Shown here piece after piece: positions 8,982 through 17,624 of a stretch of DNA of 64,000 bases. Below the pieces are notes generated by a model that ran no database searches, had not been told where the DNA came from, and was given only the letters and a program-made list of their open reading frames with translations. The translations under genes and the position numbers were made by a program. The DNA lies in assembly GCA_031362245.1 (NCBI GenBank), contig JANLSD010000314.1, positions 1 through 64,000 of the forward strand, given 5' to 3'. Numbering within the stretch: the first letter of the stretch is position 1; each line of letters opens with the position of its first letter. The DNA is from JAAURS01 sp031362245. Lineage in GTDB: Bacteria > Cyanobacteriota > Cyanobacteriia > Thermosynechococcales > Thermosynechococcaceae.

Positions 8982-9911
8982 TCAAAAATATACTGAATTG
9001 GAGGAAGGCTTTAAAAAAGTCTTTAATAAAATTTTTATATCTTTCATTAAATTCCATTTTTCTAGGTATTTATATTCAAGATAAATACTTTGCTTAATAT
9101 CTGTTGGAGACTGGTTGTTTTTTGCTGAACATGGATTTAGAATTCCAGGGAGAGAATGAAGATAATATCTATACTCAGAATTTATTTTTATTCCATCATG
9201 CAAAGTTAATGCTCTGGGGCCAACAATACTCATTTCACCCCATAAGACATTAATTAATTGAGGTAATTTATCTAAACTATACTTCTGCATCCATCTATTT
9301 AGAGACGCTGATTTAATAGAATTTTTTTGTGTATTTAACATCTCGTGATGTTCGATTTCTGAATGTCCTTGAATTTTGATACCCTCTGGTAATTGGAATT
9401 TTAGAGCTTGAAATAATCTTCCTCCCTTCCCAATTTTCCAATCTCGAGAAAAAATAGAGTTTTCTGACTTTAGATGGAGTAAAATAATTAGCACTAAAAA
9501 AACAGGACTGAACAGACATAACAATAAAACCGCAATAACTTTATCAAAAATGCTTTTAATTATCCAACTTAATAGAGGCTGTTTCTCCGATCTTCTACTG
9601 CCAGAAGCTAAACGAACAAATATTTTCTTTTTCACTTGTTTGCAAGAATCAGCCCAGAATTCAATCTCGGCTTCTCCTAAGCTTAAATCAACACAAACTA
9701 AATTTGCAGAAGAATTCTTTAAACATTTTTTTAGCCATTGAACATTTTGAAGAGCAGCTAGATTATTATGATTTTTCGCACGCCCAACCCAAAGAATTCC
9801 GCACTTCCATTGTAAGGAGCAAAAATTTTCTTCATGACTTGCTTTAGGAGAGGATAAAGCTTGTACGAGAAAAACTTTAGTTGTTGTCAGTAAAACTGTA
9901 GACTTATTCAC
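8982..9911 (-). CDS. Divergent polyprenyl-phosphate sugar-1-phosphate transferase (HepC/WcaJ family)
   Basis: Bacterial sugar transferase-like protein, 309 residues. An N-terminal part of about 110 residues has no clear signature. A membrane helix follows (KVIAVLLLCLFSPVFLVLIILL), then the transferase core with RDWKIGKGGRLFQALKF, KYSLDKLPQLINVLWGEM and SIVGPRAL, and an LHDGIKI segment seen in HepC-like cyanobacterial enzymes. The family loads sugar-1-phosphate on undecaprenyl phosphate to begin glycan synthesis. Odd: the catalytic Asp-Glu pair, normally DELPQ, reads Asp-Lys here (codons GAT AAA), KFRTM is KFQLP, and the usual LPGITGxWQ is LPGILNPCS. Activity is therefore doubtful. The region is AT-rich compared with the rest of the window. 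Confidence 0.78.
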   Translation of the reverse strand: MNKSTVLLTTTKVFLVQALSSPKASHEENFCSLQWKCGILWVGRAKNHNNLAALQNVQWLKKCLKNSSANLVCVDLSLGEAEIEFWADSCKQVKKKIFVRLASGSRRSEKQPLLSWIIKSIFDKVIAVLLLCLFSPVFLVLIILLHLKSENSIFSRDWKIGKGGRLFQALKFQLPEGIKIQGHSEIEHHEMLNTQKNSIKSASLNRWMQKYSLDKLPQLINVLWGEMSIVGPRALTLHDGIKINSEYRYYLHSLPGILNPCSAKNNQSPTDIKQSIYLEYKYLEKWNLMKDIKILLKTFLKPSSNSVYF

Positions 9912-9941
9912 AGAATGTAAACCTTAAGTATTTTATTTTAA

Positions 9942-12203
9942 TTATCCATAACGACTTATTATTTGAGGCATCAGAGTTAATTGATTTTTGCTTGAATAAT
10001 TTTCAATTTTTCTTTCATTAAAAGCCAAAGATGGCTGCTTTAATTTATTATCAACTAATCCTAACACTATTGTTTTTTTGATATTTATCATTGAGCTACT
10101 AAGTTGAGATTGATTCAATTTATCTAATCGTGAAATCAGTATTGAAGCATCACAAAAATTGGAGAGCTGAGATACAAATGAAGTGTCTGAAGCAGAGGAT
10201 GTATCTATTAATACTAAGTCGTAACTGGATGAAAATACTTTAATTAATTGATCCATTCTATTAGATCCCAGCAAATTAGAATAACTAGATTCTTTGGGTA
10301 AGATGCCTGAAGAAAGCACGTCAAATTTTGAGCCAAATAAAGATAACTCTTCTGGCATTGGTTCTAATGTTTTATCCACTAGCAAGTCAGCAAGTTTTTG
10401 GCTACTTCTTATTTCAGAGAGATCTAGAAAATCTGGATGTTCAAAATCTGTATCAACAATTAATACCCGTAAATTAGAACGAGTCATTCGCAATGCTAAA
10501 GCTAAAGCAAGAGTCGTTTTTCCTTCTCCAGAAAAAGGAGATGTTATAAGGATAGATTTGATTAGATTGTCAGAATTATATAACTGTATATTTCTATATA
10601 TTAGATCTACAGCATTTCTGAATTCAGGACTATCTAGCTTTTGAAGGAAGACTGATTCATTAGAATATTCTTGATGCGGAGGATGCATTATAGAATTTGT
10701 CAGTACAACTTCTGGTAAGTAGCCCAGTAGAGGAACAACGGGAAACTGATGATCTAGCCTTATCTCATGGTCAAGCAAATTATGTTTATTTAGCATTTCA
10801 AGAAGAAATACAGCACCGCTAGCCAAAAACATGCCTACAACAGTCCCTAAAAGAATATCTTTCTTATGATCGGGACCAATCCTATTTCCTTCAAGTGGAG
10901 ACTCTACTACCTGCCAAGTAAATCCTCCTCGACTCAAGCGGCTACTAATTTCTTGACGCTGCTCTAAAAGCTTCTTAAGTACAGATTGTCCCAGTTCGAC
11001 TTCTGGTTGGAGGCGCTGATATTCTGCAATCAGTGATGGAAATTGATTTAGCTGAATGCGAAGCTGTTGCTTTAAAGCAAGAAGCTTTTTTTCTCGAGCA
11101 TTGAGGCTAACTAGTGCTGCTCTCAGTTCATTAAGACCAGTTACAACACTCATATCAACTTCACTTAGTTGACCACTCTGCATAAGATTATTACTTGAGT
11201 TAGTAATCCCAGTAACTGAAGATCCTAGGATTTGTTCGGCTCCATTCTTTAACAAACCAATCTGTTTCTGGCGACGTTCAATCAGATTTATAATAATGGG
11301 GTTATCGTCAGTGAGGATACCTCGCTGCCTAGCTAGCTCTTGTTCCGTATCTTTGATGCTTGCCAGTTGTTTTTGATAGAGTGCTGATTGACTTAATCGT
11401 AAAATATTTAGCCTATTGTTTGGAGATATACTTAACTGCTGTTCCAATGTACGGTAACGAGCCTCTGTTTCTTTGCGCTGTGTTTGAACGCTACGTATAT
11501 CTTGATCTACTTGATTTAATGCATTATTGACAACAGTAACCTGCTGCAACGGATCGAATATACTGTTGTTCTTTCTATAATTTTCGATTTTGTTTTGAAT
11601 TTGAGAAATATTTTTTCTAGAAACATCCAACTGACTATCTATAAATCTTAGACCTTCGGTCAACTTGAGTGTTTGCTGGTTTCGATTATAGTTTTGATAA
11701 AGTGCTTGTAAATATGTTAATACTCTTTGAGTTTTTCTAGAAGAATCTCCAACAAATGTAACTTTAATGATTTTCGTGGGGTCTTTTCCTTCAAACACTT
11801 TTTCAATAGTTAACGAACTCTGAATTTCATTGGAACTCATCTTTGGATATTCAGAGTTGAGATTTTTAAGTAATCTATCTATAAATAAATTACTTCGCAT
11901 AAGATTAAGTTGTGTTGCATAGCCTTGCTGTGATGTGGACGATGAAGAGCCTGTTGTTTCCATTAAAGTATCTAGGCTGTTTGGATAGTTAGGTTCAATT
12001 AATAGCTGCATTGAACTCATATATGTCGCTGGTTTCCTTAGAGTTATAGTCACAAAGCAAGCGATTACTAGCAATAGAACCCCGATGAAAAGCAAGCGAT
12101 GACGAAGAAAAATATCTAAGATTTGCCCGTAACTAAATTCGGGGTTTTCATCTGGACTGACTTTAATATCATTTGTCGCCTTCATTGTTCTGGCCGCTAT
12201 CAA
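9942..12203 (-). CDS. Wzz/GumC polysaccharide co-polymerase fused to Wzc-like ATPase domain
   Basis: Exopolysaccharide chain-length regulator with a fused tyrosine-kinase-like domain, 753 residues. Seen: N-terminal membrane helix (LLFIGVLLLVIACFVTITL), periplasmic Wzz domain with long coiled coil (about 150-400), second helix near IGPDHKKDILLGTVVGMFLA, then the ATPase with Walker A SPFSGEGKTT, Walker A' region VLIVDTDFEHPD and Walker B LVLIDTSSA. Canonical BY-kinases have DxDxRxP in Walker A', DTPP in Walker B and a C-terminal tyrosine cluster. Here the Arg is Glu, DTPP is DTSS, and only isolated tyrosines remain at the C-terminus. It could be a non-kinase co-polymerase. It lies 30 bp upstream of the sugar transferase gene. 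Confidence 0.87.
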   Translation of the reverse strand: MIAARTMKATNDIKVSPDENPEFSYGQILDIFLRHRLLFIGVLLLVIACFVTITLRKPATYMSSMQLLIEPNYPNSLDTLMETTGSSSSTSQQGYATQLNLMRSNLFIDRLLKNLNSEYPKMSSNEIQSSLTIEKVFEGKDPTKIIKVTFVGDSSRKTQRVLTYLQALYQNYNRNQQTLKLTEGLRFIDSQLDVSRKNISQIQNKIENYRKNNSIFDPLQQVTVVNNALNQVDQDIRSVQTQRKETEARYRTLEQQLSISPNNRLNILRLSQSALYQKQLASIKDTEQELARQRGILTDDNPIIINLIERRQKQIGLLKNGAEQILGSSVTGITNSSNNLMQSGQLSEVDMSVVTGLNELRAALVSLNAREKKLLALKQQLRIQLNQFPSLIAEYQRLQPEVELGQSVLKKLLEQRQEISSRLSRGGFTWQVVESPLEGNRIGPDHKKDILLGTVVGMFLASGAVFLLEMLNKHNLLDHEIRLDHQFPVVPLLGYLPEVVLTNSIMHPPHQEYSNESVFLQKLDSPEFRNAVDLIYRNIQLYNSDNLIKSILITSPFSGEGKTTLALALALRMTRSNLRVLIVDTDFEHPDFLDLSEIRSSQKLADLLVDKTLEPMPEELSLFGSKFDVLSSGILPKESSYSNLLGSNRMDQLIKVFSSSYDLVLIDTSSASDTSFVSQLSNFCDASILISRLDKLNQSQLSSSMINIKKTIVLGLVDNKLKQPSLAFNERKIENYSSKNQLTLMPQIISRYG

Positions 12204-12288
12204 AGTTTTACTAAACTAGGTCTAAGAATCTTCTCAATTACATATAAAAAATGATGTTTTAGAGGTTTTTTGTTACATTAGGTATTAA

Positions 12289-13452
12289 CTAAGCTAATGT
12301 TGACATTGCTGGGGTTTCAGGAATGGGATATGACATAAATTTTGGCTGAACAATTGATGATATTGTTTTTCCAAAATATGTCTCGTGAATGACTTCTATA
12401 ATTTTTTCAAAAAATACTTGCTCACTAAAATGATTCAAAGCATGCTCTCGAATACTTACATAGTTCCAAGTCATTTGATTGGCTTGAAGTATTGCTGATT
12501 GCAATGATTCAGGCGTTTTCTTGTTAAAGAATAAACCTGTTCTTCCAGGAATTTGAGTATCTAGTACTCCACCAGCTCCATAACAAATTACAGGTGTTCC
12601 GCTGGCATTTGCTTCTATTGGTACAAGACCATAGTCTTCCAATGCAGCAACGATAACAAAACGAGCTTTTGCCATTAAGTTACTTCTCTCAAAGTCACTA
12701 ACATGGCCGAGGAACTGAATATTACTAAGTGCCTTAGATTCCAAATTTTTCCTTTCCGGCCCATCACCAATAATCACCAATGGCAAGCCTAACCAATTAA
12801 ATGCCTCGACTATCAAATCTACACGCTTATAGCTAATCAAACGCGTCGCTACTAAATAAAAATCTTCTTTTTGATCGGAAAATAAAAATTTCTTTGTATC
12901 GACTGGAAAATTTATAACCTTGGATTCTTTTCTGTAAATGTTATTGATTCTGCGAGCAACGATTGAGGAATTTGCTATATAAATATCGGGAGAACAAGAA
13001 GACAAAATATCTTCTTTTCTCATAAATTCAAATAAATAATTAATAATATTCAAAAAAGGAGCATATTTTTTATATTCATGTAAATACACTTTTGTATCCC
13101 ATAAGAATCTTGTGATATTATGACAAAAACAAATATGTTTTGCGTCTGCTCTTTTGCGAACTGCTTTTGCAAAAGCAGAGCTACTGCTGATAATCAAATC
13201 ATATTCTTGAAGATCTAATGTCTTAAAGGCTTTAAAGTAAAATGGTGCTAATAGTCTAAAGTACCTGGCTGCACCTGGAAGCCTTTGTAGTTTTGTTGTA
13301 TGTACTAATCGATTACTTAGAACAATTGTATTGCGAGGATCGTAAAGCGAAGTAAAAATATCTGCACTAGGAAAATATTTGCAGATTAACTCAAATACTC
13401 TTTCTGCACCACCTTGCTGTGTTAAATAGTCATGAACTAACGCAATTTTCAT
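12289..13452 (-). CDS. Glycosyltransferase family 4
   Basis: Retaining GT-B glycosyltransferase, 387 residues. The N-terminus KIALVHDYLTQQGGAERVFE is the GT4 donor/acceptor loop signature seen in WbaZ/PimB-like enzymes. The C-terminal GT4 domain holds VATRLISYKRVDLIVEAFN, LPLVIIGDGPERKNLE and the EX7E motif region EDYGLVPIEANASGTPVICYGAGG. It transfers a hexose from a nucleotide donor during glycan assembly at the cytoplasmic membrane. It is the first gene of the minus-strand cluster, with the 1.3-kb gap upstream as its likely promoter region. Donor and acceptor sugars cannot be inferred. Confidence 0.9.
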   Translation of the reverse strand: MKIALVHDYLTQQGGAERVFELICKYFPSADIFTSLYDPRNTIVLSNRLVHTTKLQRLPGAARYFRLLAPFYFKAFKTLDLQEYDLIISSSSAFAKAVRKRADAKHICFCHNITRFLWDTKVYLHEYKKYAPFLNIINYLFEFMRKEDILSSCSPDIYIANSSIVARRINNIYRKESKVINFPVDTKKFLFSDQKEDFYLVATRLISYKRVDLIVEAFNWLGLPLVIIGDGPERKNLESKALSNIQFLGHVSDFERSNLMAKARFVIVAALEDYGLVPIEANASGTPVICYGAGGVLDTQIPGRTGLFFNKKTPESLQSAILQANQMTWNYVSIREHALNHFSEQVFFEKIIEVIHETYFGKTISSIVQPKFMSYPIPETPAMSTLA

Positions 13453-14722
13453 TGTTAGATTGCTCCAGGCTTTCTTATTATTAGCTACAATCAGCTAAAG
13501 TGATTGAGAATAGTCACCAAAAGACTTCCACAGGAATCTTGTACAGATCTTGTATTTTTTTGGATATTCACAAAGTTAACGAGAAATTCAATTTAATGAC
13601 TGAGCCAAAGCTTATACTTTGACTAGAAGCCTTAGCTCTAAGTATTTGGATTTAGATAGCTATCTAAATCCAAATACTAGCTATAGCCTTTCTAAGGCAT
13701 GACCTTCCTAAAAACAACTCATTCGTTCAAGTAGCTGTTTTTATTGTAATTATCAAAAATTCTACTAATCTCTGAAGTTATTGTGTTCATTTCTGTTGGT
13801 AATTTCCGAATCATCGAATCAAGTATTTTGAAGCATGAGAAGTATTTTTGCACAAAGCTCTGACCGAGAGATACTCTCAGCAAAGTACACGTATAGATAC
13901 AAAAATTAAGGCAAGCTGTCATCTCTATTATTGGATGATCCTAAGCTGCCCCCCCACTCTTGATTCGTCTGTAGATTGGTCTAAGCTCGTTCTACAGAAG
14001 GATATAGATGCTTTATTGACCGAAAGACCATATAAACTAACGGCTTTCGATCAACTCCCCCAATACAGTATAAATTTACTGTCCTTTCATCCTTACACCA
14101 TAATTCGGTTTTTTTTAAGTGTCAAGACATCCGAAAGAAAATATAACCTTCATCTTTTCGACACTTTTTTATTATATGAACTCATTGTCGTGCTCCAAGC
14201 AATGCAATGCTTCATAGATAAAATCTATTGATGGAGTTGAATTCAGCGTCTAGTCATATGTGGTTTTTATTTTGCCCCTTTATTTCTAGGGGCTGCCAAT
14301 TAGTCTCTGAATCCCCAAAAAGCATTGTCTATTGGGTTCTATGCGTTTCAATCTCTTGACTACAGCACTAAATGTTTCTTTAAGCTATCGAGTGCAACAA
14401 CTGCATAATCCACCTCTCTTTCTACGTAGAGTTAGAACAATGCCTAACCTTCAAGAGGCTTTCATCTGTTCTAAGTCCTAATCGACCTATTTTAAAACAA
14501 GTCTAATCTTAAAGACTTTGCTTCTGTCTAAAGTAGAAAGTTACCTTTGCCAGCAAACCGAAAGGCTAAGCTGCTTGCATGAATAAAATAGGTCTATCCC
14601 TACAATCGGACGGCTGTTATTGCCAGAATTGACTTTCGATGGAAAATTTTGTTGCTCATTAGTCGTAGTGGTGTCCTGTTAGCCAATTATTCGCGACACC
14701 TGCTTTGTATATTTTTCAGTGA
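13453..14722. other. Long AT-rich intergenic region
   Basis: About 1.27 kb between the glycosyltransferase and dusB. Open frames of 67 and 127 codons exist (13719-13922 minus, 13848-14231 plus), but neither has a recognisable domain, a good ribosome site or cyanobacterial-looking composition, so I treat the region as non-coding. It holds the 38-bp palindrome at 13641-13678 and a weak GCCCC/GGGGC hairpin near 14273-14292. The promoter of the glycan cluster is expected here, but I cannot place it. Confidence 0.5.
13641..13678. repeat. Perfect 38-bp palindrome with outer inverted arms
   Basis: The two 19-nt halves (13641-13659 and 13660-13678) are exact reverse complements with no loop. A further 7-bp inverted pair, GCCTTAG at 13629-13635 and CTAAGGC at 13692-13698, encloses it. 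No U-run follows on either strand, so it is not a canonical rho-independent terminator. It lies about 190 bp upstream of the first gene of the glycan cluster. It could be a dimeric-protein operator, a cruciform or a remnant of a mobile element. Confidence 0.8.
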
Positions 14723-15760
14723 TTATCTTGAACGGAGTTGGTTTGACTCTAGGTGCATTGATTGAATGGCCAGTTCCATGAGCGCTACTCCTTCATCAAC
14801 AGTGTTAATAAGGCACAATTGATTTCGCAAGTCCGCCGCGCCTGTAAAACCTTTGGCGTACCAGGTCATGTGTTTACGGGCCTGCTGAATGCCTTTATTG
14901 CCCTTGTATTCAAAGAGCGATCGCAGATGTTCCTTCGCACATTCCAGCCGTTCAACCACCGTGGGCGTAGGTCTGTGCTCTCCTGTCTTGAGATAATGGT
15001 CAATCTCTCCCACCAAAAATGGATAACCTAGGGTTCCTCTAGAACACATCACTCCATCGGCCCCTGTTTGGGTTAGGCACTCCACCGCAGACTCCACCGA
15101 GACAATATCGCCATTGGCAATCACAGGGATGGTGAGTTTTTCTTTAACGCGAGTAATCCACTCCCACCTTGCTGGGCCTGTATACCCTTGGGCACGGGTA
15201 CGGGCATGGACGGTAATCATTTGGGCACCCGCATCCTGCATGCGCTGGGCAAAGTCTAGGATATTGATTTCATTGTCATCCCAACCAATACGGGTTTTGA
15301 CCGTTACGGGCACTGCGACCGCCTCCACAACCGCCCGCACGATCGCCTCTGCGGTCTTTGGATCTCTCAGGAGGGATGAGCCGCCACCTTTTTTTGTGAT
15401 TTTATTGACTGGACAGCCCATGTTGATATCTACCGTGTCGGCTCCTTCGGCTACGGCGTATTGGGCCGCCTCTGCCAAAAAGTGAGGGCGACAGTCAAAG
15501 AGCTGAATGCTAATGGGCTGCTCTTGGGGATCAATTTCCATCAGTTTTGGCAGTTCACGGACATGACAGACTTGCGATGCATGCACCATCTCGGTGTACA
15601 GCATCGACTCTGGTGCAAACCGTCGCACTAAGCGCCGAAATACCAAATCTGTCACGCCCGATAGGGGTGACTGCAAAACGCGGCTATTGACCACGACCGA
15701 CCCGATCTGGAGTGGTGTGTTGAACTGCGAAATCCAAGGCAGGGCTGAAGTGTCTGCCAT
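14723..15760 (-). CDS. dusB: tRNA-dihydrouridine synthase
   Basis: FMN-dependent reductase that converts specific uridines in the tRNA D-loop to dihydrouridine, 345 residues. A TIM barrel begins at LQSPLSGVTDLVFR (the FMN-binding variant of LAPMAGVTD). The catalytic cysteine is in DINMGCPVNKITKKGGGSSL. TVKTRIGWDD and TVHARTRAQGYTGPARW match the DusB group, and CSRGTLGYPFLVGEI gives the FMN phosphate site. The C-terminal helical tRNA-binding domain includes RKHMTWYAKGF. It is monocistronic and faces away from panB and the tRNA gene. Assignment to DusB rather than another Dus paralogue is by overall resemblance. Confidence 0.9.
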   Translation of the reverse strand: MADTSALPWISQFNTPLQIGSVVVNSRVLQSPLSGVTDLVFRRLVRRFAPESMLYTEMVHASQVCHVRELPKLMEIDPQEQPISIQLFDCRPHFLAEAAQYAVAEGADTVDINMGCPVNKITKKGGGSSLLRDPKTAEAIVRAVVEAVAVPVTVKTRIGWDDNEINILDFAQRMQDAGAQMITVHARTRAQGYTGPARWEWITRVKEKLTIPVIANGDIVSVESAVECLTQTGADGVMCSRGTLGYPFLVGEIDHYLKTGEHRPTPTVVERLECAKEHLRSLFEYKGNKGIQQARKHMTWYAKGFTGAADLRNQLCLINTVDEGVALMELAIQSMHLESNQLRSR

Positions 15761-15895
15761 TGTGTTTAAGAAACCCTGCGTCTATTCCTTTTCAGAATAC
15801 TCGGCTTCCCGAAGTAACGTGCAATTCTACTCCCAAGACCTTAAACAGAGTGAGGTATTAAGGCGATTTCTTGCAAAAAAGTTACCGCTTCGTAG

Positions 15896-15915
15896 GGGCG
15901 CAAGGCTTTGCGCCC
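15896..15915. repeat. Dispersed GC hairpin repeat (copy 1)
   Basis: Arms GGGCGCAA and TTGCGCCC with a 4-nt loop, preceded by TAGG. The same TAGGGGCGCAA-N4-TTGCGCCC unit occurs at 48704-48723 next to an ABC permease gene. This type of short palindromic unit is scattered through many cyanobacterial genomes. No function is assigned. Confidence 0.7.
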
Positions 15916-15952
15916 TTGCAGAGTTGTTGGTAAGTTTAATTTCGGAAATTGC

Positions 15953-16108
15953 CTAATCAAGCATGAAGTTAGACAATAGGTCAGCAAAAGGATCGCGGAT
16001 GGAACGGCGATCGCCTCTTAATACTTCTTCCGTCCGTTGTTTGAGTGGAGATGCAGAAGATGCCTTTTGCCCGAACAATTTTTGAAACGCGGTTTGAAGC
16101 TGCCCCAT
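15953..16108 (-). CDS. Small conserved-looking protein, 51 residues
   Basis: An ORF of 51 codons read from ATG 16108 to TAG 15953 (starts MGQLQTAFQKLFGQK, ends SNFMLD). I do not recognise a family. Support for it being real: an AGGGGG ribosome site seven bases upstream of ATG, a regular charged composition, a central HIP1-type octamer in frame, and no competing gene. The protein looks like a short amphipathic helix followed by a basic linker (LRGDRRSIRD). It stands alone between dusB and the tRNA gene. Confidence 0.45.
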   Translation of the reverse strand: MGQLQTAFQKLFGQKASSASPLKQRTEEVLRGDRRSIRDPFADLLSNFMLD

Positions 16109-16233
16109 GAAGACCCCCTAAATTGGTGTCTCCATCCTGGCTAAACCTGGGGCAATCCCCCACCGAGAAACTACTGAACTTCTTAAGCCCAAATCCCTAG
16201 GCTTCCGTTCTTCTACGGATATTCCCAAAAGAA

Positions 16234-16274
16234 AAGCCCTTGGGCGTCTTTCCGTGTTTCGACTCCAAGGGCTT
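16234..16274. other. Stem-loop upstream of tRNA-Gly
   Basis: A 10-bp stem, AAGCCCTTGG against CCAAGGGCTT, with a 21-nt loop. On the minus strand it is followed by a T-rich stretch, like a terminator, but no minus-strand gene upstream would need one. On the plus strand it could end or protect a transcript. The role is unclear. Confidence 0.4.
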
Positions 16275-16413
16275 CTCTATTTAACTAAGACTTTCCTCAC
16301 ACTCTTATATAGTAGCAGACTTATTCTAAAATGCAACCCTCTTTCCAAGATCGAACCAAATTTAAATGTCCAGTTGACAAGGCCCTTTACTTCAGACATA
16401 CTAGTAAAGCAGT

Positions 16414-16485
16414 GCGGGCATAGCTCAGTGGTAGAGCGTCACCTTGCCAAGGTGAATGTCGCGCGTTCGAATCGCGTTGCCCGCT
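16414..16485 (+). tRNA. tRNA-Gly(GCC)
   Basis: A 72-nt cloverleaf: acceptor GCGGGCA pairs with TGCCCGC (discriminator T at 16485), the D arm is GCTC-AGTGGTA-GAGC, and the anticodon stem CACCT/AGGTG encloses the GCC anticodon at 16446-16448. The T arm GCGCG-TTCGAAT-CGCGT is regular. The 3' CCA is not encoded, as is usual in cyanobacteria, and must be added by CCA transferase. It reads GGC and GGU glycine codons. Confidence 0.96.
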
Positions 16486-16547
16486 TTCTTAAAATAATTG
16501 GTCGCAGCTTAAGCTGGACTTAGGATAGCAAACCTAATAAGCCCAGC

Positions 16548-16608
16548 GATTGAAATCGCGGCTACGCAAACAAAACCCACCTTCGTGGTTTAAGAGTCGA
16601 TTTCAATC
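16548..16608. repeat. Dispersed inverted repeat (GATTGAAATCG type)
   Basis: Outer arms GATTGAAATCG (16548-16558) and CGATTTCAATC (16598-16608) are perfectly complementary over 11 bp and enclose an inner imperfect hairpin AAACCCACC-TTCG-TGGTTTAA. Elements with these arms are widespread dispersed repeats in cyanobacteria. It lies in the leader of panB. Confidence 0.65.
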
Positions 16609-16690
16609 CCTTGCTAAAATTTTGATGTTATTTGTTCCGTGAGCCTTAGCGTTGTCTAACGCTCAAGTTTATTCTGTGTGCTTAACGGTC

Positions 16691-17464
16691 ATGGCAATTA
16701 CGATTCATCATCTCAAGCAGTGGAAGCAAGAGGGACGGCCCATTGTGGCGCTAACCGCCTGGGATTACCTTCTCGCCAAAACCTTAGATGAGGCTGGCGT
16801 TGATGTGATTTTGGTGGGTGACTCCTTGGCGATGGTGGCGTTGGGCTACGAAACTACGCTGCCATTGACCCTAGACGAAATGCTGCACCACACAAAAGCT
16901 GTCTCTCGGGGGGTTTCCAAAGCCCTACTGGTGTGTGACTTGCCGTTTATGACCTATCAAGAAAGTCCACAACAGGCCCTTGCGGTGGCGGGACGATTTC
17001 TCAAGGAGACGGGCGCACAGGCGGTCAAGCTGGAAGGGGGCTACCCTGCGATGGCCCAAACGGTACATTTTTTGACCCAGCGTGGCATTCCGGTGATGGG
17101 TCATGTGGGTCTTACGCCCCAATCTGTCCATCAGTTTGGGGGCTATCGTAAACAAGGCAAAGATGCGCAAAATGCAGCGCGGATTCTGGAGGAGGCGATC
17201 GCCCTGGAGTCTGCCGGAGCTTTTGCGATTGTGCTGGAACACATCCCCGATGAGCTGGCTGCAACCATTACTCAGAAGCTCACTATCCCTACGATTGGGA
17301 TTGGTGCAGGATCTCAATGCGATGGACAAATATTAGTCACGGCTGATTTACTGGGGCTTTCAGACTGGCAGCCGCCCTTTGCCCGCGCCTATGTTAACTT
17401 GCGACAGGCGATCGCAGAGGCCGTGCAGACCTTTAGTGATGAAGTTCGAGCCCAGAAGTATTAA
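16691..17464 (+). CDS. panB: 3-methyl-2-oxobutanoate hydroxymethyltransferase
   Basis: Ketopantoate hydroxymethyltransferase: transfers a hydroxymethyl group from 5,10-methylene-THF to 2-oxoisovalerate, the first committed step of pantothenate/CoA synthesis. It has 257 residues from ATG 16691, the usual PanB length; an upstream in-frame TTG is not needed. The metal and substrate motifs are VALTAWDYLLAK, DVILVGDSLAMVALGY with the Mg-binding Asp, VMGHVGLTPQSVHQFGGYRKQG, the catalytic Glu in IVLEHIP, and IGIGAGSQCDGQILV. It is a single gene upstream of aspS, 160 bp away. Confidence 0.96.
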   Translation: MAITIHHLKQWKQEGRPIVALTAWDYLLAKTLDEAGVDVILVGDSLAMVALGYETTLPLTLDEMLHHTKAVSRGVSKALLVCDLPFMTYQESPQQALAVAGRFLKETGAQAVKLEGGYPAMAQTVHFLTQRGIPVMGHVGLTPQSVHQFGGYRKQGKDAQNAARILEEAIALESAGAFAIVLEHIPDELAATITQKLTIPTIGIGAGSQCDGQILVTADLLGLSDWQPPFARAYVNLRQAIAEAVQTFSDEVRAQKY

Positions 17465-17624
17465 GCCTCTCAGGTCATTGGCTTCTAGCAAAACCCAGGA
17501 TTGACTGTACAAGCACGGCCTGAAAGCTGCGATAATGAAAAGGTTTTCTAAAAATCGGTAAAGGACTTAATCCTGCGCTGCATCTCTTAGACCATCTCTA
17601 TTGCATTGTCGTTAACTCATTACT

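Noticed and set aside
13848..14231. 127-codon plus-strand frame in the AT-rich gap
   Set aside because: No domain, no ribosome site, composition like the surrounding non-coding DNA, and overlap with another random frame on the other strand.
16548..16608. CRISPR-like repeat because of the GATTGAAA motif
   Set aside because: The motif resembles CRISPR repeat ends, but it is a single inverted pair with no spacer-repeat periodicity; no CRISPR array was seen in the window.
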